Source of the DNA: Ctena decussata
Taxonomy: Eukaryota > Mollusca > Bivalvia > Lucinida > Lucinidae
Direction: 5' to 3'
DNA length: 64,000 nt
Assembly (NCBI GenBank): GCA_963989385.1
Contig: OZ022511.1
Span: 5,332,001 to 5,396,000, forward strand
Within the stretch, counting starts at the first letter, position 1. The number at the start of each line of letters is the position of its first letter. Position numbers and translations under genes: made by a program. Of the stretch, positions 21,630 through 34,438 are shown piece after piece. The notes below the pieces were generated by a model that saw nothing but the letters and a program-made list of their open reading frames with translations, did not search any database and had not been told where the DNA came from.

Positions 21630-24600
21630 TCCCCAACCCCACACGCGCAACCACCTGGTGAGACATTCAAACCTCGTACAACCAGCTGAGCCACAACTGC
21701 ATACGTGTCTATTGCTCCAGACTGCATTCTGTGAGATCTGAACAAGGTTTAGTGAGATTGATTCAATAACAGATTGAATAGGATTACTCATAGATCTACC
21801 GTGAAATTAAAATCAATTAAGATTTGTTCCCCTAAATCTATATGCCATTACTGTTAGCTTTTCTATCATAACCCTACACCAAAAGATAAGACCCTTATAT
21901 GTCATGAATAGCCTGTACATCAATAAATACATTTTTGGGGTTTATCATGTTTAAAAGCCGAAAAAAGGCCCAGATAAATACAAAAAAAGAAAGCCTCCTC
22001 TTCAGTATTATGTGAACTGGTTTTATATTTTTTTAACAAGAAACAAAATAAAATAATCCTCTTTAAATGTAAACAAGATGAAACATGAGCCGGACCCCTT
22101 TAGGGGAAGATGGGGCTAGGAGGGGAGGGGGGAGAGGGGGCATGAAAATAAAATATTTATTCCATAAAATTAAATACCAAAAGTTATGTTTTAGCTTAAA
22201 CTCATAAAAAAGAAATTAAAAGGCTTATATATCAATAGAAATAATACCATGAACTGAAAAAAAAAATATTTATTTTTATATTCCCCGAGTTAACAATTAA
22301 ATCCAACTTAAATGTTTGCAGCTTCTGATCAAAGCAAAGAAACTTGAAATTACCAATCAGTTATTAAGTTGCTAGAGAGAAAACCTTAATGGCAGACATT
22401 AAATGATGAGCCATGACTGTAAAGGGGTGCAGTTTAGTGCAGTTGAATGAGAGGTAGCCCTTTCCTGTGTACCCCCCCCCCCCCTCCACACACACACCAA
22501 CAACCTATTAAGAAGTATTTTCACAGAGGATTTTATTGGCCAAAACTTATGGACTTTATTATGTTAGGAAGGTCTTTATATCATTAGGCCAAAAAAAAAA
22601 TAATTAGATTCTCCAGTACCGCCGCATGGTTCTGAAAGTCCCTGCAGCAACAATTTTTATCTGTCCAAAAAATGTCTCCGCATGAAAAATTATTGGTTTC
22701 CTCAAATTTTTGTTCCGCAAAATACATAGTGTTTCCCCTACAGAGGTACAGATGGGTACCCCGCCCTTCTGGCTCCTCTCTCCCGCCATTTTACCCTCCA
22801 AACCAACCCCTCTGCCCTGAAAATAAAGGCCTTTTTCCCCCTGGCATAAGGTACCTTTTGTATTGATAAGCGCCTATTCGGTAAATACTGAGTACAATTA
22901 CACAGTCTATTTATAGACAGGTTCTGTTGTACAGGTAAAGACTGGTTACCCGCACAATGAAGGTTCTCAGTAATACAGGGAAATCCAGAAACTGCCTTTA
23001 GCGGGGGGGGGGGGGAATATGAGTAAATGAAAATTAATTATGGTGATAGAGGTACAACAATATATTTGTGTCTGTTGTTTGTATTACTCAATTAATGTAT
23101 TGGGTATTACGAAGACTAATTACCATGTTTACTGTAAAGGACAGAGCCAAAAATAAAATAAAAAGGTACACACTTTAAACAAATGAAACCTTGCAAACAG
23201 TGTAGACCCAGAGTAGTTTGCTCATTAGTAGTCTGAACAGGGTCTACTCTGTGTGCTATTTCACTTGCGTTTTTGTTTAAATTTTACCTTTTTTTAGATC
23301 AGAGACAGTAAGGAGTAAGGGCCACTAAGGGGGTATCTAAGTTTTCAGAAGAATTGGAAGGCACTCAGGAAAAAAAACATGCCTCGTCTGTTTTGGAGGA
23401 AATAAAAAATAAAATAAAAAACCTGCCTCCCTCATCTATTTTTTCAAAAATGTTTCTGAGAATCTAATGTATTTTTTTGGCCTTATAAGAGTCCATGCAC
23501 AGAAGAATGAATGGGCCATACCCTGCTAACTGCTGGACCCTGCACTTTATGTGGAATGTTGCATAATGATGTTTGTCCTTTTACATGTCAGTTTTGCATA
23601 CTATGTTAGAATGAAAAATAAACACAGTTCCGTCAAAAATGTTGCACCAGCATCAATGGGCTTCATACTAACACCTGTTGTGCCCTCTCGTTAGAACCAC
23701 TTCAGCAAGATCATAGATGAGCCTAAAAATTGATCACAACAAATGTCTTTATGGCTGAATAAGATAGAATTCCCAGAATTGCTATCATGTCCCAACTGAG
23801 TCTTTGTAAAATCATATCATAAAAAAACTATCACTTGTGGAAATGTCCCCAGATTTTTTTTCGTATAATGTACATTTGTTATAATTAATTTTATTTATTA
23901 GATTTATACTTATAGCGGAAACACTGAAGGGCAAGGCCAGACTGCATGTGAATATAATAATTTAATCAGAGCTTAATAATTTACAATATAAATTTACAAT
24001 ACCTATATAGCAGAAATATGCTCATTTCAAATTTGTGGAAATTTTTATTTTATTTTTAATCATTTTTTATTTTTTATTATATTTGTATTTTATTTTTATC
24101 AAAAGCAACTGTGATGAGACACCACAACATACAAATATAAATTTTACTTGAAGAGAAATGATAAAAATAACTCCATTTTGGTTCACCATATATTGGCTCA
24201 TTATTTTTCTTGTTTAATCATGATTATGTCTTACCATTATAACTTACAGAATGGATTACAAAGTCCTGAACCTTTGCTACATATTTAATCAAGTTTTCTG
24301 GTTTGCTGGACAGCTGTGCTTTTTTTTGTTAGTTTGACTCAGAATCATATTAGAGACTCAGAATCATGTATAGTTAGAGAACACATCTCATTTAAATAAA
24401 ATTTGTGAAAAGTTCTCCATTCTCAGTGAGAAGTTAAGGTACCATTCATTATCAAATTATACAGTTTTTGCATGAGATTTTCCCCTACTTCTAAATTTCC
24501 ATGTGATGTTTGGCAACAGTTACAGCAAATCCCTCAAAAGATCACTGAGTATATAAACACACTGTGGCATTTTAATTTATTAACCAAGGGCAATGCAAAG

Positions 24601-25480
24601 CTGACAGCGCCCTCCCCCCACCCATCTCCCCCAATGAGCTAGTATTTGACAAACGTGGCATTTCATAATAAATATGTATGTTGTAACTCCTCATTAGAAC
24701 TCTTAATTAAGGCAGTTCTACAGAGGACCAAAACATATTTTATGAAAAATGCATACTTCAAGTTTAATTGCCAAAAGCTCATTTTACAGTAGATAAGCTG
24801 CTTCTCAATTTTGGCTGAAATTATAAGGAGTGTAAACTGTTACGTGTGTATGGCCAAGTCATTTTCTAAGCTTAAAGTTGAAACCAAATCTCCATGGCTG
24901 TAAATGTCCTAATACTTTTACCATCTGACAGTGTGTCGAAATTGCTGGGAAAATCAAATAGTACTGACCCTGATTAGACTGCTGTTTTTAAATAGTCTTA
25001 CCCAGGTCTACATTGTACTTTTTATTCAAAAATTTAGTAATTGCAGGTTTGCAAGTATTTGTTGTGTTGGAAGAGGGGGAGGGGGAGAGAGAAGGGGGGG
25101 AGGAGCCTTAAGTTGGGCAGGGTGGTCGTGTGAGTTGTAGGAGTTGCTTTGAAATATTGGCACTTGCAAGATTAATTGGATGGTAAAATTACTTTTTCTA
25201 GCAGTCCCTCTGATTTTGACCAATGTACCGGTCTTAATAACTTATAAGCAAGTAAATTCGAAGGCTAAAACAGAGGACGCAGTTATGTCATTGCGTCACA
25301 ACTGTCACAAATCGATCGATTTGTTTACATTATGGTGTAGGCTTCTGATCAGAATTCATTTCCCAATCATTCTGAATAAAGTAGAGAAAAATATATTGTT
25401 GTGTATTGAATTACAAGATACTTTCCTCTTCCTGTGTCGGATTTCAGGATTCAAGAACATTTCCGTAATATTTGAATTTA
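21630..25480. other. Gene-poor AT-rich region
   Basis: No supported exon is seen. It holds homopolymers (poly-C near 22473, poly-G near 23000), short AT-rich tracts near 24040-24100, and a small GTAGACCC/GGGTCTAC inverted motif near 23200-23265. The purine-rich run at 25070-25105 creates spurious frames. Confidence 0.5.
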
Positions 25481-25486
25481 TTACAG

Positions 25487-25537
25487 ATTATTGTGCTGTC
25501 AGACAAAACTGTCTTAACATCTATCGCTATCGATCAG
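25487..25537 (+). CDS. Possible 51-bp micro-exon
   Basis: AATTTATTACAG| precedes 17 open codons (IIVLSDKTVLTSIAIDQ) ended by GATCAG|GTAAAG. Both splice sites are good and the phase is 0/0, which would fit joining to the exon ending at 21377. The support is splice-site quality alone; a chance match is quite possible. Confidence 0.15.
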
Positions 25538-25914
25538 GTAAAGAATCCGCCATTTTTGTTGAGATTATGCATAGTGTACCTAAACATTATTTTGCAAAGG
25601 AAATTGTCCCATACACCGAATTACTTAATGTTTAACATGGAGAAAGGGCAGACACCTTGGTTTTTCATGGCATATGTCCGCCGACGAAAGAAGGTCTATT
25701 TATTTTGAAAATTTCTGTTGAAGTTGGTGGATAAGGGTAGTCTTTACATGATCACGTAAAACGTTCGATTGCCGAATATCTCGGTGTTTAGACATTTTGG
25801 AATAATAATGTGCCAGTTTTGTAGAGATAAAATTATATTGTGACTTATCAACGGCTTTTCAACTTATTCATTTTGCGCCATTTAGTTGTATCATTTTATG
25901 GCACGGTGTTTGTG

Positions 25915-26035
25915 TCCACAGCTTCTGTCACACTTTTTAAAAGGTTGTTAGTCGTGCATCTCATCTGGATTTTTACTGTTTGCAATGGTATGTCCGAATT
26001 TACCCGCAGTTACCCAACTTTACCCTAATACAGAA
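25915..26035. repeat. Diverged copy of the 9950-10095 fold-back family
   Basis: It shares GGATTTTTACTGTTTGCAAT and TGTCCGAATTTACCCGCAG with the reverse complement and flanks of the 9950 copy. Confidence 0.4.
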
Positions 26036-26204
26036 AAAATGTTGCTTATACCTACCCTTTGTTGGATCATGGTTGAGAACGAATATAACGTGGGATTGAT
26101 CGCTGAATTCATCGGGAAAATAACTACCGCTATCCAGTTATATATGTCAACCGAAACAGCATTACCCATCAATGCCCAAAAACCTGTAAAATATGAGTAA
26201 GATT

Positions 26205-26400
26205 AACCATTTAAGCGCCAAAAAGCAGATAACAAAATCGACGTCTGCAAAATTTCAAGATATATTTTGTCCAAGCCATAACATAGTGAGCATTCAAAGA
26301 CTAGAAGGCAAACAGTGTATATCTATATGGGTGGCTCATAAGGATCTATGCTGCTTGCAAATCTGTCTACTTTGTCTCTGGCGCTTAACGAACATTGCTA
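26205..26400. repeat. Fold-back repeat (TTTAAGCGCCAAAAAGCAGA family), copy 1
   Basis: The left arm has AAGCGCCAAAAAGCAGATAA and ACGTCTGCAAAATTTCAAGA. The right arm returns with AAATCTGTCTACTTTG and GGCGCTTAACG. Its relative at 46730-46940 is in the opposite orientation and shares AATTCTGCAGACGT and TTTTTGGCGCTTGAAGG. Confidence 0.55.
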
Positions 26401-26599
26401 TTAATAATAACTTGAAGTTTGTTTTTGATGATTTTGTTGTTCACCCCATCTAGTTCCCTTCCAGCTCTGCATTTGCATGCATTTTAATCGAAGTTTCCAC
26501 AAAGATGTAAATTTCTGGCTATAAATATATGATACAGACATTAACACTTGTCTACTCTAGTCTATCCCATAAACTTGCAAGATCTTTGGGGCACCACAG

Positions 26600-27760
26600 A
26601 TGACAACAATTCATTTCCATTTGGTACTTTCTTCAGCTGCCCTAGTTGTGCTAGCAAAGGTCATCCCTGTCCATTCTTTTGTCTTCCCACCTCTTCTTCT
26701 ACCCATCTCTTCTTCTTTTTCCTTTCACTGTGCCCTGAAGAATCGTCTTTTCTGGGCCAAAAGACCTTAAGATTATAGCTGAACCACAGCGCTTGTCCTT
26801 TCTTCACCTGCCTACTTGAGCTAGCAAACTTCATCCCTGTCCATTCTTTGGCATTGTCTTCTACATACCTCTTCTTCAACCTACCTCTTCTTCTTTTTCC
26901 TTTCACTGCGCCTTATAGAATCGTCCTTGCTGGACCAAAAGACCTTAAGACTGTGACCGAACCACCTCAGTTTCAGTTTCCTGACCATGGTTAATTCATT
27001 ATAGCCTCAAATGGCTGCTTAGATGCTGCGAACAGTTCTGTTGTGGTTCTTTGTTGCCTGTTTTTGGTGTCAGAGTTTCTGTGATGTTTTACCTTATGTA
27101 TGTTATTATTATTTTTGGTTCGGTTTGGGTTGCTGAGTGGCCACCTTTTGGGAACAAGCTGCTCACTCGGTTGGCCATATGTTCTCTGTATCTTGATTAT
27201 TTGTAATCTTAGTTGTTTCCAACTATGGTTTGAGGGCTGGATTTGGATTTTGATTTTTTCAGTTCCTGGTCTTTGCATACTTTTTACCCTCAGTCGTTAC
27301 ACTTTTTAATTGAGATGATTTAATAACCTCCTGTTAACTCTGCTGTCTAGGTACATGACTCATAGGCATACAGAAACATGGATGTGACAAAGCAGCGCAT
27401 TAATTCGGCTTTTAAAAGCTTGTAATCATTTCCAATATCTGTCCTCTGATTATCTCTGGTGCTGTTTATCATCAGTTTTTCTCAGGACTTATCTCCATTT
27501 TATACATTATGCATGTTTTGTCGAAACTTTCAATTAGGGCCATCAGTTCCTCCTCTTCCTCAGCAAGAGCGTCAATGTTGTCGGCAAACCGCTGATTAAT
27601 AATATTTTTGTCGCCTATATAGTCTTCAGCCAGTTTATCTGCTACAATGTGGCAGCTTCTGCATAGGTTGATATCATATTTCAAATCTGGCGAAATGCAG
27701 AGGATAATATAGTAACCTTTCCAAAATGACGCACAACATGAACAATCTGCAAACAACAGA
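26600..27760 (-). pseudogene. Dead non-LTR retrotransposon (LINE) reverse-transcriptase remnant
   Basis: On the minus strand near 27480-27600 a reverse-transcriptase palm fragment reads RFADNIDALAEEEEELMAL, then KMEISPEKN. Next, in broken frames, come MFLYAYES and TAELTGG, and at 26700-26990 the C-terminal tail LKLRWFGH, GRLKKRYVEDNAKEWTGMK. These motifs and their order match the RT C-terminal half of endonuclease-RT LINEs (RTE/jockey-like). The catalytic F-A-D-D box is F-A-D-N here. Frameshifts, stops and a foreign stretch of about 300 bp (27000-27310) break the frame, and the tail is duplicated (about 26600-26780 and 26800-26980). There is no endonuclease domain in the window. It is inactive. 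Confidence 0.65.
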
Positions 27761-27769
27761 CACCAAACG

Positions 27770-29875
27770 CTTTAAAACACCATGGGGAAATAACTCAAAC
27801 AGTATAATAGTGATCGGATTGTTCTTGCTTGCAACAATTTCAGTTGGCCTATTCAACAGGTGTCATGAAAATATTCCTAAGGGTACATAAATTATATACA
27901 GCTCATGGAATTTCAAAACGCTGACACCTGTTTGCAAAAGAATCAAGGAGAGATAACTGAAAAGTTATTCTTAAATGAGACTTATTGTCATAACCTTCTC
28001 TTTGAAAATGCCGTATCATGGACTTATTCCGTAGAGGGTTAAAGCTATAACGTGTTTACCGATCTGAAGCAGGAAAGGCATTAAAGAAGTAACTTAAAAA
28101 TCATGCACATCTGTCCCGCCATTCCTGTTCGCGACATATTGTTGTTACCTGCCCTACAAGAATATGTAGTGTCATGAAAATATGTAAAGGGAGGTTTACA
28201 CGAAACTAAAGTTTTAACTGCCATTAGAAGCCAACAGTTTATAAAGGTTGTCGCACTAACCAACGTTCAGGTTAGATGAACAAAGTGAATTAAAATATTT
28301 ATTCAGGAATTAAGATCATTTAACAAAGAAACATATACTATATAAAAGCTATTTTGAATTAAAATCTAAAAATTAATCAACAAATGAAGTATAAAGAGCA
28401 CGCTTAAATGATATTTTTGAATATATCTATATGAATTTAATTTAAGAAAAATAAAATTATCACAGTGAATTTGACTAGAACTTAAAGAGTTTTGGCATGG
28501 GCTAGGCTGCTAGAAGTAAAAACTAACACCCACACCCATTTTCACTAGGCTACTAGAAGTAAAAACTAACACCCACACCCATTTTCACTGATTTGAAAGA
28601 TTCGATCTTAATACCCATGGATGGCCCATAAAGCCTAAAAGGATTATTTTCAATGGGGTCCATTTAGGTACGAACAAGACTTTGGAACGAAAAATTAAGA
28701 AATATTGCACAGGTTAACACTGAAAGCACTATAAAAAGAACGATTTTCATCACCGAAGAGTGCTCAATAAGGAAAGACAAAACCAATGGTCATATCTGTC
28801 ACACACACAAGTGGACCAAGAAAGCGAACCCACAGGCCATCACATACTGACCCGTCAAGGAACTGGAACGTGTCACTTTAAGCTTTCCCACGAACCATCC
28901 ACGTATCTCAAGGAACGGTGTGCCCAGAGCATACGGTGAGCCAAATGTGTGTGCTACAGGCATGATAGCACTATGACATGATTAACTCTACTGTTAGCAC
29001 TGCTATCACAGACAAAAAAGAAATGTTAGATGCTCAATAATATAAAAACATCTCTTGCTCAGTTGCGCAACAATACTCAATCAGATATTTCTTAAGGGCT
29101 ATTTTAAATTTGTGTGGGCTTTCCAATTGTTTTTACTACTCAGGAAAAGAATTCCAATCTTTGATTCCAGTATAATAAAAGGTTGAGTCCTCGACGCCTT
29201 TAGAATTTGGACCTAAGAAGTTGTACCCTATGGTGATGTACGTCTCTCAAAGGTATAAAGTTTTCTTGAAGGTATGAAGGACACAAGTTGTTGAAGATAT
29301 AATAAAATAAAATAAAATAAAAAGTACAAAAATAATCATTATCCCCAAACTGCTATTTATCTATCTACCTAACTTCACCTTAATTACGCTAGCATATGTA
29401 ATGTTCCAATTTTAATCAATAAAGATAGCAATTGTCAAGCGACCAAATATCAAACTGGATGAATAAAATAAAGAACGTGCATGTTTATCACTTAGCCGTC
29501 TAATTATTTAACGCGTTTCTATTTTATTACTCAAGCAATTGTTAATTAGCCTGATTCAACAATCAAGACTTCGTGGGTAGGGGAAGCTATTCAAGACTTC
29601 GTGGGTAGGGGAAGCTATTCACCAGCAACTTGTTGTCAAATGGTTATAGCGAAACTTGTGTCAACTCAAAACAAAAAAAAAAACGCGACTTTGTGGGAGC
29701 TTGACCGTAACAAGCTCAACTTTAATATGGAGAATACCGGCCAAGTGAAATGAGGTAATTTAGTTTAGTTTATTCAATCCAAAGGCTGCTAGGCTTAAAG
29801 CCCTCGAGTCAACATATATACAATATAGCATTCTGTGACAAGGTTTTACACACATTTCAAAGGTATTACTATATA
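27770..29875. other. No gene recognised; small tandem duplications
   Basis: It contains a 51-bp perfect direct repeat at 28502-28603 (CTAGAAGTAAAAACTAACAC...), a 27-bp direct repeat at 29565-29618 (AAGACTTCGTGGGTAGGGGA...) and an AAATA-type microsatellite near 29301-29322. No exon is supported. Confidence 0.5.
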
Positions 29876-29880
29876 AATAC
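29876..29880. repeat. Target-site duplication, left copy (AATAC)
   Basis: AATAC directly before the 5' LTR is repeated at 40052-40056 directly after the 3' LTR. A 5-bp duplication is usual for Ty3/Gypsy integrase. Confidence 0.85.
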
Positions 29881-32068
29881 TGTTACGAAATGGATCCGAT
29901 CGTCGACTTTGTCGTCGAATTATTTTAATCCTTTCAATCAGTAGGGCTACAGTTTTTAGGGCAACTGTGGTAATAAAACATTTACGGAAATTGTGGCTAC
30001 GTTATGCATGGGTTGTTTGTGAATACCTCTCGTGGACAGCGTATTGCATGATTTTAAGGTGAATACCTGCACGAGTCTTTTGATTGTGGACAGCGTGTTG
30101 CATGATTTTAATGTGAATACCTGCACGCTTATATTCGAGTCCCATGATTTAAATGTGAGACGCATACTATTTAAACGCCTATCTTTTATTGAAAAGTTAG
30201 ACGTGGCTGTTTAATTCTTATACTGAGGATGTTATATTGTTGTGTGCCCAGATTCTGAGTTTAGACCAGAACGGTAAGATTTTATTATATTTATTTAGAA
30301 TAGTTTGGCTAAGAATGAAAAATGTGACTTCTGATTGATATGGTATGATTATATGTGTCGACTGATTTGATTTTGTTGACAGTGATCAGGCTGTGCATAT
30401 GTCGACCAATTTTGTTTATACTGACCATGCTGCGCATGGTATTTGTATATTAGGAAGTTTTGTAAACTACGGAAATAGTTTATATCACTGATGCTGGTTG
30501 CAATGGTGTGCGTCTATTTGACGTCCAGTGACGTCAGTTGCATTCATGTTATTCATGTGACGTCAGTTGCATTCATGTTATTGCGACGTCAGCACTTTTT
30601 ATATTAGTTTCACGTATACGTGGCCTATAGAAGTAGATTAATTTGAAATGGAACTAATTTATATACTCGTGACGTCAATTGACGCCATAGCATGCACCGC
30701 ATTAAGGGTTTTTTCCATAAGTTATAATGGTAGCATTTGATCATCATGCGTTTGATTTGCCTTCATTAGACGGCGTCATATGGTATAACATCATTGATGT
30801 CATGATGTCAGATCAAACGTTATGATCCCAAATGTGTGAAAAACGCTTATTCAGCTATTTTATTCTATGGCAAATGGTATTACGCTTAGTTTAGAGAAAT
30901 GAATTAATACATATGGGAGTTAGATTTTGGTCAATCAATTTAATGTAAATAGGTCATTGTTTAGATTATTCATGTTTTATGTGGGGTATGTCATGGTAAT
31001 GCCTGTTGACGTCAGTATACTTCTTGACAATGTTTGACGTCAGATCCTTCGACGCACATGCGTGGTAGGATCTACGTTTCTTCATTGGCGGAAGTAGTAA
31101 GCACAATTTTGGCTTTACATCGTGAGCGCGAGTTGTGTCTAGTGACACGGCTGGCGTGTGCACGTTATGCTCGGCATTCGCCGAGGGCGTTGTATGGTAG
31201 TTCCAAGACAGGCCCAAGTCTTACGTATTGTTATTATGTAGTTACAATGTATTAAGTGTAAGTTCGTTATTTTTAGGCACATCAAGTCCGGCAGTCAGCT
31301 GTTAGGGCTTAAAGCCACGTCTCACCTGGAGATTCGATATACGTCTCCAGGTTAATACCAACCCGGGTAGAGGCAGTTACAATGCCGTTTGTGCATGGTT
31401 CCTAAGCAGAGGCGGGAAGCACAAAATGTAGGCGGAAGTGGTTAGCACAGTTTTGCCAGATTCTGTGATAAGATCTGAAGGTCACATCAAGTGTGGGACA
31501 GTGTTCGTCCACTAAAGTGTGTTAATATATATAGACTGGTCCCTGGTACGATCCAGGGAGCGACCAGTATATAATCGTGCACGTGTTAATAAAGTTGGTG
31601 TTCCTCATGATATATGGACTGGCCCATGACATGATCCAGGGAACGACAAAGTGAAGTCTACCAACATAAGGCCTTGTTTTTTTGTACGAGCTCAAACTAA
31701 CGGTTTTGTCCTTTGTGTTTTCCTTTAGTTCATGGCGCTGAGCCGAGTACGGTGTTGACGTCAGACGGTAATCTATTTGCGTATTATACGCAAATCGATT
31801 ACAGATTTGAAACGAACACCTTACTTGGGCCAGCGACATGAACTGATATGTGTTGTATATTATTGTAATTGTGACAGTTGTAAATTGTATTGTTGTATAT
31901 AGAATTTACATTATATATAAACTTAAAAAATTCTAACGTTGTTAGAGTTTCCTTGTTAGTGTATTACACTGGTAGATAACCCTTTAACCGGAAGTCACCC
32001 TCCGCCGTCCTGGCGACGCATAAGGCTCTACACCCGTGTCGACCGTGTGTGAAACCTTCTGCGTAACA
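29881..32068 (+). repeat. 5' LTR (2188 bp)
   Basis: It begins TGTTACGAAATGG and ends TGCGTAACA, so TGTTACG/CGTAACA are terminal inverted repeats. It contains six TGACGTCA octamers, an AATAAA at 31588 and a TATATATAAA box near 31912. Open frames inside it occur identically in both LTRs and show no protein motif. Confidence 0.97.
30529..31763 (+). promoter_or_regulatory. Cluster of six CRE-type TGACGTCA octamers in the LTR
   Basis: Exact TGACGTCA sites start at 30529, 30558, 30669, 31007, 31035 and 31756, and are repeated 7983 bases downstream in the 3' LTR. The first two lie in a short tandem duplication of GACGTCAGTTGCATTCATGT. TGACGTCA is the CREB/ATF core. A role in LTR promoter control is inferred, not shown. 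Confidence 0.55.
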
Positions 32069-32090
32069 TGGTGTCATGAAGTAACGGGAT
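32069..32090 (+). other. Primer-binding site, probably tRNA-Leu
   Basis: Immediately after the LTR the sequence is TGGTGTCATGAAGTAACGGG. TGG plus GTGTCA matches the complement of animal tRNA-Leu 3' ends (CCA plus TGACAC), and GGGATTTGA a few bases on resembles the next part with a small offset. The exact tRNA is uncertain. Confidence 0.6.
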
Positions 32091-33016
32091 TTGATTTCCG
32101 GTTAATATCTGCCAGTGTAACACATTGACAATATATACAGAATCTAGGCACAATTTTGTCAGACATTTTTTTTAATTATTATTATTGACTTTCTGATTGT
32201 TCTTTTCTAAGGTGACGTAAGGCTGTGAATTTTAGGGGAGCAATTTTGCCACTAAATTCTTTGTAAATGTAACCTACACTCAATTAAGGTCAACTATCCT
32301 TATTCCCTGCGTGATGAAGTGCGATAGCCCATGCATTAATTTGTGATAGAATGTAACAGGTTGCATATCTGAGTGGGGAAACTGAGGTATATAGACCTGA
32401 ATTGTCTTGGCACGGATGATACATATTTAGTTTTAAGGTCCGTTTGAGTACCTTGGCACTGCTGTTGCATGACAATCTGTTAGTTCATTAATTGAAACGT
32501 TTGTACGTAGTGTCGTAACCGTTACTGAGGTCCATTTTATGTCCTGATTTAGTAACGTAGGTCACTCGTAACGTTATATAATATCTTTACAATGAATTAA
32601 ACCTAATAGCGGAATCTTAAATTTGATTTACCGTTGGTATCCTATAAGTTTTTGTAATGTAGGACGTACAGTTGTCGTGTCAGTGTTAATAAGTTGCGTT
32701 ACATACGTTACGTTTGTATATCCGATACGCTAGATCAAGTTGGGCGTAATTGTAATGTGGGTTATTTACGTCATCTAATTGTGTCATTTGAAAGTGAAAA
32801 GTAATTCTCGGCAAAGTCAACGTCAGTTTATGACGTCATTTCCGGTCTGTTATGAACGTAACTTTAATAGCTACGTCTAGATCGCGAGTATACTAATTAA
32901 TCAACGTTTTAGTTGGATTAGTTTGATATTATTATTGTTAACGTTTTAGTTAACGTGTGGGACTATAAGTGAACATCGGTTTCAGTTAAATTAACGTGAG
33001 CATTACGTTAAGCGTC
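32091..33016 (+). other. Long untranslated leader of the retrotransposon
   Basis: About 0.93 kb lies between the primer-binding site and the gag ATG. It has no long frame and is rich in GACGTCA/ACGTTA-type words. It presumably holds packaging and translation signals; none can be identified. Confidence 0.5.
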
Positions 33017-34429
33017 ATGGATCAGTTAGTTAAGACGGGAAGGGAGTTAGGTTATGAAGGGCAGGCGTTGCAGGAATTTGTAAGGCAACAGCAAGAGACT
33101 GAGAGGGCAGAAAGGCACGCGGTAAGGGCACTTGATAAAGAAAAGATTGCGCAGGCCGATAAAGACAGGGAAATTGAGTTAGCGAAGATCGCGGCGGAGA
33201 AAGAAAAGCTTGCGCAGGCCGATAAAGACAGGGAAATTGAGTTAGCTAAAATTGCGCAGGCCGATAAAGACAGGGAAATTGAGTAAGCTAGGATCGCGCA
33301 GGCCGAATAAGATCGGGAAATTGAATTGGCTAAGATTGCGGCGGATAGGGAAATCGAGATGGCGCGAATTGAAAGCATAGAGCGGCAAGCCGAGAAAGAT
33401 AGGGAAGCTAAGTTGTCTCAAGTCGAAAGCGATAAGGAAGCGAAGTTGTCGAGCGAAGTTGAGTTAGAAAAGTTGAAGTATAGTTTTGAATTGCAGCAAC
33501 GCGAGTTAAAGAATCAGATAGATTTGCAGAAGGTAACGTTTAGAGTTGAATTAGAAAAACAGAAGGCTGAAAAGTTAGCGCATGCGCGAGATCCCAAGTT
33601 ACCGTATTTTGATGAAAGTAAGGACAAAATGGATAGTTACTTATCGAGGTTTGAAAAATACGCGACGGCGAATAAATGGGATAAAAACGTTTGGGCTGCA
33701 TATTTAAGCGCATTACTTAAAGGTCGCGCGCTTGATGTCTATGATAGATTGTCTGTAGATGATGCAGCAGATTATGACAAGTTGAAAGATGCGTTGTTAA
33801 AGAATTTTGATATGACTGAACGCGGATTTAGGAAGAAATTTCGCTATGATAGGCCTGAAAAGTCCGAAACGTTTATTCAGTTTAGTAGTAGACTTAGGTC
33901 GTATCTTAATAAATGGTTAAAAATGGCGAAAGTAGACCAGTCTTACGAAGCTGTTTGCGATTTTTTCGCTAGAGATCAGTTTTTAGAATCCTGTAGTAAA
34001 GAACTATATGTTCATTTGAAACCGAAAACATTCACGAATCTAGGTGAGATGGCTAGGGAAGCAGATTTATTTGCAGAAGCACGTGGCGGTGTCTACGCTT
34101 GTGTTAATAAGGGGCAGCGTGATAGTAAGGGCGTAACTCAGAGTAGATCTGATAATAAGCCGAGTGCGAAGCCAGAGATAAAATGTAGTATTTGTGGTAA
34201 GGGACATTTAACATATAAATGTTTTAAGAATCCCGATAGGAAGCAAGCATATAGTGCGGAGGTAGGTGCAAGTGCAAGCGGGTATAGCGGAAGTAAGGGG
34301 AGTAGTTATGCACCGAAAGATGAAACACTAAAATCACAGATTAAGAGCGATACTGTGCAGACGAAGGGTAGTAATTCAGATCGTGGCCGTGGTCGGGGTT
34401 ATCCCCGCGGACGTGGTCGGGGTGGCTGA
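33017..34429 (+). pseudogene. gag: gag, with two in-frame stops near the N-terminus
   Basis: The ATG at 33017 opens MDQLVKTGRELGYEGQ. A highly charged repeat region follows, in which a 14-17 residue unit (QADKDREIELAKIA) recurs, probably a coiled coil. TAA at 33284-33286 and again at 33308-33310 interrupt this repeat. Both sit where neighbouring repeat copies have Leu or Lys codons, so they look like recent nonsense changes. The frame then continues unbroken from 33326 with the structural core (LPYFDESKDKMDSYLSRFEK, WAAYLSALLKGRALDVYDRL) and a zinc knuckle CSICGKGHLTYKC. The knuckle is C-x2-C-x3-H-x4-C, one residue shorter than the canonical form. The C-terminus is Arg/Gly-rich (RGRGRGYPRGRGR). 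Gag is the RNA-binding capsid precursor. Confidence 0.85.
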
Positions 34430-34438
34430 CATCAAATG
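34427..34438 (+). promoter_or_regulatory. gag/pol junction: one UGA, no frame change
   Basis: gag stops at TGA (34427-34429), and pol continues in the same frame, with its first ATG at 34436. The context is GGC TGA CAT CAA ATG. Pol could be made by stop readthrough or by reinitiation at the nearby ATG; no slippery site or -1 overlap is present. Confidence 0.5.

Noticed and set aside
21473..21791. Cysteine/valine-rich minus-strand frames
   Set aside because: They are produced by the (CA)n microsatellite; no splice or domain support.
25180..25635. 151-codon frame with hydrophobic N-terminus
   Set aside because: It has no domain or convincing composition, and a good acceptor and donor inside it (25487, 25537) argue for a different frame if anything is coded.
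29956..31839. Small frames within the LTRs (also 37939-39822)
   Set aside because: They occur in both LTR copies, have no motif and lie in the non-coding U3/R/U5 region.
33052..33378. Minus-strand Ser/Ala-rich frame
   Set aside because: It is the antisense shadow of the repetitive charged region of gag.
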